From Acheta domesticus (Eukaryota > Arthropoda > Insecta > Orthoptera > Gryllidae): a stretch of 64,000 bases of DNA. How positions within the stretch are numbered: position 1 is the stretch's first letter; every line of letters begins with the position of its first letter. The stretch spans positions 5,765,217 to 5,829,216 of the forward strand of contig JAHLJT010009355.1 of the NCBI GenBank assembly GCA_031308135.1. Reading direction: 5' to 3'. Positions 23,935 to 36,200 of this stretch are shown here, piece by piece. The translations under genes were made by a program, and so were the position numbers. Below the pieces are notes generated by a model that saw nothing but the letters and a program-made list of their open reading frames with translations, did not search any database and was not told where the DNA came from.

Positions 23935-24215
23935 CCGAAATAATGCATCATCCAGCGGCGCGAAATAGGGCGAGAGGGAGTGGCGCCGCCCGCTGCAGAA
24001 TTCGGGTGCGCGCGTGGGCGCGTGGCCCGCGCCCAGACGTCACCGGCGGGGTCGTCGCCCCGCGCGCCGCACAAAGCCACGCCCCCGGCCACCGCGCAGC
24101 CCACGTCGTTACCTCTCGGGGGAGCTACCCCCATCAACGGGGCGTTGGCCCCTACCCTCCCCGGGCCCTTCTGGGCGCTTTCGGGGGCCAGGTGCCCCGC
24201 CCAGGCGCTTAACTT
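23935..24215. promoter_or_regulatory. CpG-rich island
   Basis: A CpG-dense segment following the split SINE. Open frames on both strands (23715-24230, 23865-24397) are Arg/Pro/Ala-rich, overlap each other and lack recognisable domains. Confidence 0.4.
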
Positions 24216-24995
24216 CGGGGAACACAACAATCGCCCAGCTAATAGGTCTGGGCCTGAGAGAAAATATCGTCACTCAAGGATTCCAGGATGTCTTCCTTGT
24301 TATAAATTACTACTGCGAGAATTCTGAGAAACGTAGTGGAATATTTAAGCAAAGCTATCTCTCAAAGTATGTTAGCAACATTGAACACTGTTTATAACTT
24401 TACTACACGATTAAGAAAACACGAAAACTTCTAACACATTTTGCCACGAACAATTATGTTCTTAGATTTTCAAGAAACATAACTTCGTTGTACTTTTGTA
24501 CGATAAAATGTTGAGATGAATCCATATCATTTCATTGGTAGAGCGATGTTCGCGTTGGAGGTGAGCAGATATGTGTTGAGATCGCGGTAGTGGTGAAGTT
24601 TAGACGCGTAAACGGAAAAGAGCTGCTTAATGTTAAAAGAATATTTTTTGCGAACATTTCGAAAATCGTGAGTAAATTAACCAAAGAAAATTAAACTTTT
24701 ATTAAAGCCTACAATATTCTAGACTAAATTAATTTTGATTTATTCCGATAATGCAATTAGACTTTGAGTAATTTACTAAGATCAAAACTGTTACTGGAAG
24801 CCTGGCCTGGCCAGACCAGGTCACGGTAGGGCAGGGAGATGACGGGGTTACACTGCAGTTAAAATTCGTTCCATTCCCTGCTTCAAAAACGATGGTATCC
24901 GAGCAACGTAGGATTCGTAAGGAAGTATAGGAATTTTTTTTTCGCCTTCAGGACTGTCTACGAACGATCTTCCCCTCATTTTATTTGACAAAGAA
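24216..24995. other. AT-rich intergenic DNA
   Basis: No gene is recognised. A small GC-rich clump (GGCCTGGCCAGACCAGGTC, about 24803-24821) has partial dyad symmetry. Confidence 0.5.
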
Positions 24996-25245
24996 TCCGG
25001 CAAGGCGCGAAGGCAGTCCGTCTCCGAAGGCGAGCTGAGGGGCCGCGAGGCACGCGCGCCGCGTGCAGCGGTTATTACGCACAATCCGCGCTTTCCATGC
25101 AAATGGCGCCGGTGTGCAAATGGCGGCGGAAGAGCCGCTCGTAACGCGCATCGAAAGGTGCCATCGCCCTCGCCCTCGCCCTCGCCGATGCACACCCGGT
25201 CTCCGTACGCCTTGAAAAGAACGGAACCGACGCCTAGAAAGTTTC
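24996..25245. promoter_or_regulatory. CpG-rich island with hexanucleotide repeat
   Basis: A CpG-rich patch containing a short (CGCCCT)n tandem run near 25162-25185. The overlapping minus-strand frames encode a matching GEGEGEGD tract and no recognised domain. Confidence 0.4.
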
Positions 25246-25833
25246 AAATTCCTCGCCCTACATTACAGAGACGTACTTGCATGTAACAGCAGTTATTGGT
25301 CGTGCTTGATATTCACTATCACAGCGTGGCACAGCATGCCACGTTCAAATTCCAGTAATTTAACATGTAAGTTTTTAAATAGTTCGTGGCGAGCCGGGCC
25401 AAGTCTAGTATCAAAAAAATGTGAGCGACTAATACACGATTTTTTACTCGCAATGTTAGTATGACCTCTGAATTCAGAGCGCTAATGAATAGTCTTCAAA
25501 GTTCAAACCAACAGGAGTTTGGAGACCACATGCGTTTTCTTCGATTTCTCGAAGAAACTAGAATATTCTACAATAACCTTTACAGAAAAACTAATATTTT
25601 TTCATCTTTTTCACTTCGAAGAATGAAAAGGAAAATTTTAAAATTTAAGTCATGTTCGGTCATCTTTGATCATTGGAATGCTTTATGACCTACCTGAAAT
25701 GATAACCACATAGAACTGTGCCTAAGTAGCAATCACAATTAAAACCTATACGAAAACACTATATTAATATCGTGGAGTGTGCGTTATTTGATTCCTCATT
25801 TCGTCAGCCACTTGATCTCCCTCCGCCGAGAGG
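25246..25833. other. AT-rich intergenic DNA
   Basis: No gene is recognised. A 75-codon frame at 25461-25688 has no domain signature. Confidence 0.5.
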
Positions 25834-26307
25834 CAGTGGTCCGTAAAGATAGCATAAAAAAGTTTTCAAAAAATATTGAAATTAAACTCAGAATTGGTCG
25901 CTTTTTTCTTGCTAATTTGTTACGCAAAAATAAAATTTGTTGCTCATTTGACCTTGTTATTAAACATTCGGCTAACTTGACATCAAGTTAGCACCACGTT
26001 TGCAGAAAATTGTATTTCTGGAATTATTTAAAGAGTAACAAAATTTGTTTTTTTGGGAACTACTGAGCAACAAAGAAGCGATAAATTCCTATGTAATTAT
26101 TTTTTATTTATCTCTGTAATTTCTTGGTTTTCTTGTGATTACAGTGCTAACTTTATGTCAAGTTAGCCGAATGTTTAATAACACGGTCAAATAAAGAGCG
26201 GCACATTTTATTTTTACGTAACAAATTAGCAACAAAATAGCGACAGATTTTGAGTTTAATTTCAATATTGTTTTTGAAAACTTTGCTATGCTAACTTTAC
26301 GGACCTG
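25834..26307. mobile_element. Foldback MITE with about 165-bp arms (Tc1-like ends)
   Basis: The left end CAGTGGTCCGTAAAGATAGC is matched by the reverse complement of the right end (CAGGTCCGTAAAGTTAGC). Arm similarity continues about 165 bp inward through AAATTTGTTGC/GTGCCGC-type sequence to AACATTCGGCTAACTTGACA. The centre is about 150 bp and AT-rich. A further small inverted repeat (GCTAACTTGA with TCAAGTTAGC) flanks the centre. It is non-coding. The termini resemble Tc1-type ends (CAGTG..GTAAAGTTAGC), but no clear target duplication is seen. Confidence 0.75.
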
Positions 26308-27355
26308 CGGGACAGGTTCCGAGAACGCGTTCATTCTGCCCCTGGGGAGGGCGCTGATGGAGATGTGTGGAAGTCGAATGCAACCGCTCTCCTCAGGGCC
26401 GAATCCGAGCGCTGGTCCAAGTGAACTCGCGCGCTCCACGAAAGGAAGTGAATCGAAGAACTGAGGAAGCACAGAGGGGTTTCTAAAACACGACGGGTGC
26501 AACTTCCCATGTGAAAGCCGATTGAAATTAGTAGAACGTGCTACAAGGGGCGGCCAAGATTGACACATTTTTGTCGCCAGTCAATAAACATTTCAGCTTG
26601 AAAATGGTTAAAACATTAACCAAGGTTTGTCCAATGTGCATTATTTAATTTTAGGAGATCCCAAAGGTTTAAAGGAAATAAAAATGAGGTTGTTCTCTTA
26701 TTTATTCAAATCACAGAAGAGTAAAGTTTTGAATATATAATGCCACAACCTCATTATGATTGTCTTTAAACCTTTGTAGATACAATAAAAATTGAATAAA
26801 CATTTTCCCTCACTATGATACCTCTTATGTGCCCTTAACATCTCCATAATAGCCCAAACATGTTGATGCTTATTGTACTTGGTTATCTTGGGTTTTCGCA
26901 GGTAGGATCGTAAATGAAAAGGGCTGGTAACCGACTTCAATAAATAAAATTTCCTGATTAAATTTATTTTTTCTCCGAAATACTTTTTAAAAACTATTAA
27001 AGTAGTAACGAATTTCGGCAAATGTGTGGTTTACGGACTTTCGAAAGTTCTCCGTGTTTATAAAAGGTTCAAATTAAAACTTTTTTAATGAATTAAAATT
27101 GAAGGAAGTATCATACCTACGTTTAAAATTTTTGATAATTTGACCATAAGGCCTATTAAGGCCAAACTAAAAAATTATAATTGTTTTTCATAATTAATTT
27201 TCTCAAATACTCCATCTCAGATTTTTATCGTCAAATTGGAGCGGATACGTTGCAGTTTATAGTGGTTAAAGAATCTCGGTGATAAATTGCAATTTGCCAA
27301 AGTTATTAACAGTTAAAGTTACATTTTCATTTTGCTTTTTATGGGCTTCGAAGAA

Positions 27356-27357
<2 letters not shown>
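26308..27357. other. Intergenic DNA
   Basis: Contains a 107-codon minus-strand frame at 26698-27021, Lys/Phe/Leu-rich and without a recognised domain, which I do not call as a gene. No repeats are recognised. Confidence 0.45.

Positions 27358-27410
<53 letters not shown>
27358..27410. repeat. (AT)n microsatellite
   Basis: About 53 bp of uninterrupted AT dinucleotide repeat. Open frames reading YIYIYI through it are artefacts. Confidence 0.98.
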
Positions 27411-27417
<7 letters not shown>

Positions 27418-28390
27418 GGCTTCATATGGCGTATATAAAATGGCTTCATTTGTTTTCATGCATTTTACAAGAGTTTTCAATAAACCGATATGTTCTTATT
27501 ACTCTCATGAACCCTGGATTCACAGCAAAGCCTCCATTCTGAATTGTAGGTTACCTACATTATTTCCACTCCATAAGTTCGTCGATTCCGATTACACCTC
27601 ACGAGCAACCATGTTTGGAACAAATTAATTTTCTTCCACCCATATGCAAATTTCATTGCTGTCAACTGGCCGAACGAGAAACGGGACCAACCAGAGGCGT
27701 GGTACGTGTTGTTCCGCTGGGCGTAGTGGTGCCAATGCAGTTCGGAAGACGAAGGAAACAGATGCAGGAAGACAACTGCAAAGGATTGGTGATACCGGCA
27801 ATAAAACGATGGCTACTATGCTGCCGGCACTCACTTAGCTCGTGATAACGGTAGGCAAAGGTTCTTGATAACTATGATCGGTTACTGTAGGACAAGCGGC
27901 CAACGCGGGACGGGCGATTAAGGGGGCGTGTCGCGGCCAGTGGATGTCGCATCGCCACACCTGTATCCGCACGCGCACGCAGAAACGTCAAGGGAACTGG
28001 AACGTAACCAGGGAAAAGGAGGAAAGTGAGTAAACAGAAAGAAAGAGAAAGGAGGATCGAAAAGTGAGAGAGAGAGAGAGAAGGTAGAGGGGAGGAGGAG
28101 GGCGAGAGGTAGCGACGGCAGCGACCCGGTTCCGAAGGATGCGCAACAGTAGCCGACGCCAGCAACAAGGAGCCAGTTGAGCGTCGCGTGAACGCGCCAC
28201 TTGCACCGGCGAGAAAGAGATCTCACTCTGCTGGGGGAGCGTCACTTTTGTGCACTTACGGAAACGGCACCGGTGCAGCTCTATGTTTGTTTCAAGAGAA
28301 GATGCATTAGAGAACACCGTCAGTAACATACAGGCGACAACGCTGTTAACACGACATGCCTGAAGGGAAAGTACGTACAATTCTCGCAAA
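27411..28390. other. Intergenic DNA with a purine-rich tract
   Basis: Moderately GC-rich from 27650 on. A GA/GGA-rich tract lies at about 28018-28110, including (GA)n at 28066-28080. Its minus-strand complement gives Ser/Leu-rich chance frames (27872-28389). No gene is supported. Confidence 0.5.
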
Positions 28391-29454
28391 TAGTAATTTG
28401 TTTATATCGTACGTTTATTTTTTCTCTTTCAAGAAAAAGGTTCCTTTTATTTTTTAACAGGTCTGGCATCTTAAAATACTCCCTAGGAGATATTGTATCT
28501 CAAGAATAGAAATAAAAAGTATATTCCTAACTTAAGAAACGCATGTACATATTTTTGTGTTTTAGAATAAGAAAAACTTGATCTCGCCATAAAACAATCA
28601 GTTGCAAAAGGAAATTTGCCAGGAAAATTACAGCTACCAAGTTACTAAAAATGGCATTTGAAATTAAAATTGTAATTGGTGGCACGGCCAAAATATATCC
28701 GACCAAGAAGACGAGAAACGAAACTTGAATAGCTGACGACTTATAACGACATGTGATATTCGTATCTTCTCCTTCATTACTAAACCATCACAGACAATTT
28801 GTAGTGACTAGAAATAAGAAGAGGACATAGCGTATTCTCCATTTTTCTTTAATCTATCCGCTTATCACTGAAAATTGGATACGTAAAGATCAGGGCACAC
28901 CACTTAACAACATCGGTAATCTCATCCTACAATTAGGAAGGATGGAAAGATTAAAGAGAGTAACTTTGCGGTTACTAGTAGTAACTTACTACATTTCAAC
29001 CGTTTTATTCTGAGGCAAAGCGTAGGAATGAGAATACTCTCCTGGCCTAAAAAACAGCAGCATACTTGCCGACCGATTACAATTAAAAATGTGAATCATG
29101 TTAAAAAAACCTTTGAGAGCATTTCACATATCCTAAGTAAATTTATCTGTAGAGTCAGCATTCAGTAGTTTTCAGTTAAATATTAGTGGCTAAGGTCCAA
29201 AATACAAGACTCATGAGTGGTTGCAATTTCCAAAATGCGTCATTCTGCTGACATGAATATTGGAAATTCATGTCAGCAGAATGATGGTTACACTTCGCAC
29301 ATCGCGATTGTTAACAACGACCTGGTGAGTGACCGTGCGAAGGTATGAATGCGAGAGAGTGTGAATTGAAAGCCCTGCAAGCTCAGGCAGCCTGTTCTCA
29401 AACATTGATCAAAGCATGAAAAATCTCTGAAGACTTCACAACGGACTAAGATTC
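28391..29454. other. AT-rich intergenic DNA with a perfect short hairpin
   Basis: The only structure noted is an 18-bp perfect inverted repeat at 29241-29258 and 29266-29283 (CATTCTGCTGACATGAAT and its complement) around a 7-nt spacer. No gene is recognised. Confidence 0.55.
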
Positions 29455-30015
29455 AATCAAGACATTTGTTGAATGACTTATTAATGATTCCGGGCGCGTC
29501 AACTGCTAAGGTCATCGGAACCGTAAGTGTAGTGATTTTTTTCCTCGGGATGTGGCGGTGATCTTCCCCGCTGAATGGTGAGATCCAGCGTCGCCCTACC
29601 TGTCGGCTAGGGAGGTTTTGCTCAACTAGGTAACTCTCATCAGCGGGGTATAGCCTCCTCCTGAACAAGCTAAGCTTCCGACCGGTTTCCCGGCATGCGT
29701 GTCAGTGTAGTGCATGTAAATGTAAGTGTGTGTATGCAAAGGGTGAGGATAGGACAAGAAAAAGGAAGGAAAGAGCGCGGTCCATGGGCCGTTTTGTAGG
29801 GTACTGCTCCGTCATTCGCGTGTTGTTGATCGGAGAAACCACGGAAAACTATCGATGAGAGTTGCCGGCCGCTTAGCATTCTCCTCCAGACAGCGACTGA
29901 ATTCGACCTAACTACTATTTAGCTAGTGTCGAAAATCCTGCCACCGTCGGGACTCCCGGTCAAAGACACTGCAGTGACATCAGTTGAGGCCCTGAGCCAC
30001 CTCTTCCGGTGACAG
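29455..30015 (-). mobile_element. tRNA-related SINE family, copy F (near full length)
   Basis: The most complete minus-strand copy. In element orientation the 5' end carries a box-A-like GAGGTGGCTCAGGGCC (about 29987-30002) and, 40-50 nt later, a box-B-like GACCGGGAGTCCCGAC (about 29948-29963), the spacing of a tRNA-derived pol III promoter. The core GGAGCAGTACCCTACAAAAC, the TTCTTGTCCTATCCTCACCC block and the tail CTTAGCAGTTGACGCGCCCG follow. It is non-coding; the 70-codon frames over it are chance. Confidence 0.78.
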
Positions 30016-30204
30016 TTGTTCCTGCGTAGATGAATATAATGGTGACCAGTATGCTCTCCTTTTGAAACCTAGTATAACCAAGGGCGAGGTCATACCTTCT
30101 TTTAACTATCTGAAAACCATTCCCGCCACGAGATGAGCTATTACGAAGGATCAGCGTTGGAGATCCATAGGAAGCTAGTTGAATTCGCCCTAGATGAACC
30201 TGGG

Positions 30205-30445
30205 TCTCGTGACTGGTGGAACGGGGAAAGGAGTCCGCCGCTTGGATTTCTTTTCCCCCGTTTGTCCCTGCTTTCCTCCCGCCCGCGCCGTCGCAGGGGG
30301 AGCCGGGGCATCGGCCGGGTAGTAGGGCGCTTTCCAGCCCCCGGTTGGTGCGAACGTATTCAGATGTGGACCGGGCCGAGCTGGCGGCGGTGGAGGCGGA
30401 GGAGGCGCAGATGGCGGCGGCGACGGGAACGTGCATCTGCAAGTT
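30205..30445. promoter_or_regulatory. CpG-rich island
   Basis: A GC-rich patch with GGCGGCGG-type trinucleotide runs near 30384-30422. Frames on both strands (30133-30563 plus, 29960-30733 minus) are Arg/Ala/Ser-rich and lack recognised domains. Confidence 0.4.
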
Positions 30446-30529
30446 GTTGGGAGTACTTCTGATTTTCCTCTGTTTCAGAATCGTTTGGTTGCCGTTTAAG
30501 GAAACAGAGAGAAACTCCAGAGAGGGAGA

Positions 30530-30640
30530 ATGTGTGTGCGTGCGTGTGAGTGAGTGTGTGTAAGAGAGAGAGAGAGGGAGAGAGAGGGAGAGAGAGAGGG
30601 AGACAGAGGGAGAGAGAGAAAGAGAAGAGAGAGGAAATAT
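30530..30640. repeat. (GT)n/(GA)n purine-rich microsatellite
   Basis: A GTGTGTGCGTGCGTGTGAGTG segment passes into a long imperfect GAGAGAGG tract. The complement gives artefactual Ser/Leu repeats. Confidence 0.95.
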
Positions 30641-31239
30641 AACAACAATCAACGCCAAAAAGTCTTCTAAAAACTTCACAAAATCAAAAAAATAATGAGT
30701 TAAAGTTTCATTTGTCCTACTGCACAATCTCACCTAAAGATTAATACAAACACAATGATTACTTACTTTGAGCCAACTATGAGGGAATTCTTTATTATTA
30801 CACTCCCCCATGAAACACCATAATACAGTAATCGCAAAACATCAGAAACTACATTTTTGCTTTCTCGCATTCTACGAGACGTAGTATAAAGAAAGTATTG
30901 CAATGCTGCGGGAAAAATCGGCGAATTTTCGACAGAAAAACCTCGTATTGTGGGTACTGATACCGAAAAAGCGGCTAAATCTTGTTTCAGAGTGTGTAGT
31001 AAATTACTTCCTCTAACACAGGGCTGGTCGAGCAGAGCAAATCGAAAGCCCAGAGTAGTGTTGGCTTCCGAGATCGCGACACAGGAGGCCCGGCGTTGCG
31101 CGGCTTGGGCTAACCCCTGTCACAGTGTCCCGATAACTCCAGACGCGGAAACATGCGAGTCGACGCGAGAACATAGCAAACCAAAGCGTCCTTACCGACA
31201 ACAATTGAGGCGTTCAGAAGACGTCAACAATTGAGACAT
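30641..31239. other. Intergenic DNA
   Basis: No gene is recognised. A 94-codon plus-strand frame at 30950-31234 lacks a domain signature. Confidence 0.45.
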
Positions 31240-31930
31240 GTTTTTATAATAGTGGTGATGAATAGGAGGTATAAAACTTTACGAGGCCTATTACATCCTT
31301 CTTTTTAGCCATGGAGATCGGGCTTGATGTACTATGAAGACGATCTTGTGGGACATGTAGACTTTTTAAAGGACGTCTGTTTCCATATTTGTTTTGGATA
31401 TTAATTTTTTTAAATGTCATTTCTAGTAAGAATAGTTTGATATTTGGTAGCAAATGGTTCAGCCTTCTCTATCCGGATACATCTCATTGTCAGCCATTTA
31501 ACTGGGTCACCTTCGACACTTTTTTCCTGTTGGTGATATATTTTTCTAAGTTTTCTGTCGAATGGAAGTCTTCTTGGTTCATTTCTGTGAAGAAATACTA
31601 GTTTTGTTTTCCTGCAGTCAAGAATGATATCATACCAATCCCTTAGAAAAAAAAATGTGTCTACTAATCTTTGCTCTTTTTTAATAAAGAAAAAATCTGA
31701 ATAATTTGGAAGGTAACTGTGTCCTGGTACAAGGAAATTTAAGTCAATACTTTCAGTGTGACCACTCTGATTTTGCAGATATTTCATAAGAGAGAAAACA
31801 ACTTTGATGTTACTGTTTTGACCGCTGAATGAGTTTGAATTCATGACTTTATGTTTGGCATTATTGCTATTTCTTGATTGAAATACGAAAGTAAACACTA
31901 GAAATACCACATACACAAACACAGTCAAGT
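31240..31930 (-). pseudogene. Decayed DUF7869-type open reading frame (transposon-associated)
   Basis: A 172-codon minus-strand frame (31410-31928) contains SGQNSNIKVV, then FLVPGHSYLPN, then EGDPVKWLTMRCIRIEK. I recognise this order from a repetitive insect protein family (DUF7869-like, RNase-H-like, probably transposase-derived). The expected C-terminal tail continues in other frames: KKKDVIGLV in 31244-31453, then FIPPIHHHYY near 31246-31275. At least two frameshifts therefore separate the parts. The N-terminus is missing. The ATG at 31928 is probably not the original start; it opens a hydrophobic stretch unlike the family. Family assignment is from memory of the motifs and unchecked. Confidence 0.6.
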
Positions 31931-33110
31931 TGAAAACACAAAATAGTTCATTTCAGTTCAAAACAGTTCCGTTAAACATCGTCTGCCATAGAACTAAGGA
32001 GTTAATCACACTGGCCACCCAAACAACTGATAAAATGTTCATTCGCCAGAGCAGTTTGCACTTTCTAATGGCAAACCAGTTAAATGTGAAGTACGTCGTC
32101 TTCACATTTATTTACTTTTACATTTACATTTATTTACATTTATTTACGCCACTGACATATATTTACTAGTGGATCACAACCATGCTATTATTTACAATTT
32201 TTTAAAAAATCGAGTTTGTCAGATTGGTTTCCGAACACCTCATATAGAGATGAGTGTATTAGACTTTTTTCCCTTCGCTATTTTCTCTTTCAGTCTCCTT
32301 TCTTTTTCTCGCTTCAACCTATCTTCAGTTCTGAACAGAAATAACGGCAAACCGCAATTTATTGGTCGGTGACTGAGGATACAATAACGATAAAACGAAA
32401 CATGTTACGCAAAAGACGCACAAGAACTAGCATCGGTTATTTGTTTTCCAGCAACAGAGGAGAGGAAGTGGAATGTTAAGGCAGGCAGGTCGTGAAGGAG
32501 ACGCGGCGTCCTGCAGAGAAGAGGGATCAGGCCGCAGGAGGCGACCCTCTTGCTCTCGCACCCCCCGTGGGCAGCCGCGTTTTCAGGAGGGGCGAACAAA
32601 TCGCTACTGTCGCCCACAAGACAGTCGACAGGCCCCCAGGCGCATTTCTCACAAGACTAGCGCACTTCTGAGGGGATCAGAGAATATAATACTTTAAGCC
32701 GATCGTTAACACAGAAATAGTACGCCAAAATGCTTAAAACATCCACGACAATTTCAAATACTCAAAAGTTAATGTTCAGGAGCGGAACGCAGATTATCCT
32801 ACTCGTAGTTATTTGGAACGTATTCATATTATATGGAGAGAAATTTTCGTTAGCATTGAAAACATTTTGTAATAGACCTACATACGAAGTAAAAATTATA
32901 ATAACTGTGAAATGGTCAGCAATTGACCTTTAAATTGTGAACTTGTTCGTGTGAATTCAGGAAATAAAAATTTTAAGTTCATCAACTGATGTTTTGAATT
33001 TTGTGGGTTAACTTCTTCTCTTCGGATGAAGTTGAGTTGTGATCGGAGTGAAGTGACATTTCATAAGGGATTTGACAAGTCATAAAAGGAACGAAACAAT
33101 GACGAACTTT
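31931..33110. other. Intergenic DNA
   Basis: It holds an imperfect (ACATTT)n-like tract at about 32103-32145 and a modest GC-richer patch at 32460-32640. Small frames (31930-32169, 32169-32372, 32473-32697) have no recognised domain. Confidence 0.5.
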
Positions 33111-33133
33111 TTATTATTATTATTATTATTATT
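33111..33133. repeat. (TTA)n microsatellite at the LINE 3' junction
   Basis: About 23 bp of TTA repeat directly abuts the 3' end of the minus-strand LINE. With the tract at 37306-37337 it forms the interrupted target microsatellite. Confidence 0.95.
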
Positions 33134-33236
33134 CCATTACATCACGACTAAAGATCTTATGAGTCGGCTGAATATAAAATCTACTCCAGGTTGCAACCAG
33201 CTACCTAAGGAGCAGATTCGGTGACTATCAGTGCCT

Positions 33237-36200
33237 CTACAATACTTTACGCAAAATGTGGGCTGTTCCAAATAAAGCAATTTCTTGCACTTCCCAGTCT
33301 TTTGAATTACCTGGGAGTTTAGACAAGTTCTTACTCAAATTTTGCGGAACAAATCCCAGAGCTCCGATAACTATCGGGACGACCTGTGCTTTTACGCCCC
33401 ACATTCGGCTGATCTCGATTTCCAAACTCTTGTATTTAAGACGTTTCTCTGCCTCCTTGGTAACGACGTTTTGATCGCAAGGTACAGCAACATCGATAAG
33501 TAAACACGATTTTTTCGCCAAATCCCGGATAACTATATCCGGTTTGTTTGCCGCTATCGTGCGATCAGTTTGAATTTGTTGGTCGTACAATATCGTACAC
33601 AATCCAACAGACGTCACCGGTTTCGGTGAGTGTTCGTACCACTTAGGGCATGTGTTTGGAACTTCGAGGGCGGTACAGATCTGCCAGTGGAGGTAGCTAC
33701 ACACCCTGTCATGTCTTTTAAGGTATTCGGTCTTTGCTAGGATTGGACAAGCTGAGACAATATGATCAATGGTTTCTACTTGCTCCAGGCAAATGCGGCA
33801 TTTGTCATCTTGGGAAATTTTGAGAACCGCTTTATCATAATGTCGTGTTCTCAAGGCCTGATCTTGGGCAGCTATTACAAGTGCTTCCGATTCTGGCTTC
33901 ATCCTTCCCCTTTTAAGCCACATAGATGATTGATCTTTATTGATCTGCACCTTGTCCATTCTTTTTAGGTATTGACCGTGGAGTGGTTTGTCTCTCCACG
34001 ATTTCTTTAACATTTTTTGTGTCTCACACTTCATGTTTAGCAGCATCAGAAGTTCAGTGTCTGTGTTATTCGACGTGTCTTGCCTAGTTTTCTTCGCAAT
34101 GTTTCTTGCTACACTAACAATGCCTCTGTTTCCCATTCTTCGGTCAGATTTCATGACCTGCCTCATTAGAGGGTCGTCTTGATGGCTGACTACATACTTA
34201 CCCAACCCGACTATTGCGTTGTGCCAGGAGGCCTCAATTTGTCTGAGGCCTCTTCCTCCTTCCTTACGTGACACATAAAGTCTATGTATATCAGCTCGAG
34301 GGTGGGAAACATGATGCATTGTCAGCAGTTTTCTGGTTTTTCGATCCATGGTGCGAATTTCTTGCTCAGTCCAGTCCACTAGTCCAAAACTGTATTCGGC
34401 TACAGGTACCGCCAAACTACCTATTGCAGATATTTTATTCCTGGAATTCAGAGCGGACTGCAGGACCAGTCTCACTCTTCTATAATACTCCCTACGAATT
34501 CTCTCTTTCATTCTGTCATTCGAGATGGTTTCACATTCTTCAATGCCCAGATATTTGTAAGTTTTACCTGGCTCAAGATCTTGAATCACAGTGTGCGTAT
34601 CAATTTCAATGTTCTCAGACGTTGTGAGTTTCCCTCTTTTTAAATTGATTTTTGCACACTTGTCAAGACCAAACTTCATGCAGATGTCATTGCTAAAGTC
34701 ATTCACGACAGACAGCATTTGGGAGAGAATCGCTTCATTCTTGGCAAACACTTTCAGATCATCCATGTAAAACAAATGTGATACTGGCCTTTCATCACCA
34801 TGGAGCTTAAAACCAAAGTCAGCTTGCGACAACTGTCTCGATAGTGGGATCAAACTAATGCAAAACAGCAGAGGGGATAGTGAATCTCCTTGAAAAATAC
34901 CCCTGTTAATCTGAATACTTCTGGTTTCTACTGCTTCCTTTCCGCTGTGGATTAGTAACCTGGTACTCCACGACTTCATACTAGCCTTGCAAAACTCAAC
35001 AAGTCTAGGATGAAATCGATAGATCTCCAGGGTCTTCAAAATCCAATCGTGTGGTACACTATCAAAGGCCTTTTGGTAGTCAATCCAAGCCATGCTCAAA
35101 TTACGTTTGCGTTTCTTTACATCATTCAAGATGACTTTATTCAGTAGCAAGATTTCCTTACACCCATAAGAGCCTTTACGGCATCCTTTTTGTTCAGCTG
35201 GCATTAGATGATTCTTATCTAGATGTCTATACATTTTGTCAGCTATAGCTGAAGTTATAACTTTGTACAGTACTGGCAGACAAGTAATTGGCCTGTAGTT
35301 CTTCGCCAAAGAGCTGTCTCCCGCTTTGGGTACCAAATACGTGATGCCGCGTGTGAGCCATTCCGGGATTTCCTTTGGGTTTTCAAAAATTTTATTAACA
35401 GCCTTTGCTAGATGAGAATGTATTGCTGTTAATTTCTTAATCCAATAAATCTGGATCTTATCAATCCCGGGGGACTTCCAGTTTCCCATGTTCTTAATTG
35501 CTTTGAAGAGGTCCTCTTCCGAGAATTGGTGAACATCTTCCACTGTTTCTACAAGTTCATCGGCAGCATCAACTTCAGATTGAAGCCAAGATGCGTCTTT
35601 GTTGTAGGATCTGCTCTCTTCCCAGATTCCTGCCCAAAATGCTTCGACGTCATCTTTTGAAGGAGTAACAGCTTTGCCATTCGGTTTTTGAGTCAGATTG
35701 CGATAGAATCTCTTCGCGTCTGTTTCAAACAACCGGTTCTGTACACGGAAATCTATTCTACGTTTGTACCTTCTTATTCGTTGAGCCCATGCTTGAATTT
35801 TCTCTTTTAGCTTCTCAACTACCATTAGCCTGCTGGTGTCATTTTCAATTTGGTATTTTTGTTCAACATTGAATATTTTTCGTTGAACTTTAGAGGTGTG
35901 CATTGATTTAGAAGATGCCTCAGCTAAGAATGATATTTCACGCCGGGTGTCGGCTATCCGTTTCATAATTCTGTTCATCCATGGGGGTACAGAGCTGTTT
36001 ACTCTGTTTTGGTGTCGGCCGTCGGTGTTCTTGGCTGGCCCCAAAATTATCTGAGATACTAGATATCCAGTTGCATATATGATGTGATTGATTTCAGTAA
36101 TATCTAGATCTCTGCCTGGGGTCTCCACCACCTCATTTAAGACAGAATTCAGTGTTTCTATCACTCTTTTAGCTTTGGCATTTTCGTATATTCTCCTCAA

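Noticed and set aside
26698..27021. 107-codon minus-strand frame
   Set aside because: Plausible length in AT-rich DNA, but no domain, no recognised family and no splice or promoter context.
27279..27628. Frames encoding YIYIYI stretches
   Set aside because: They are translation of the (AT)n microsatellite.
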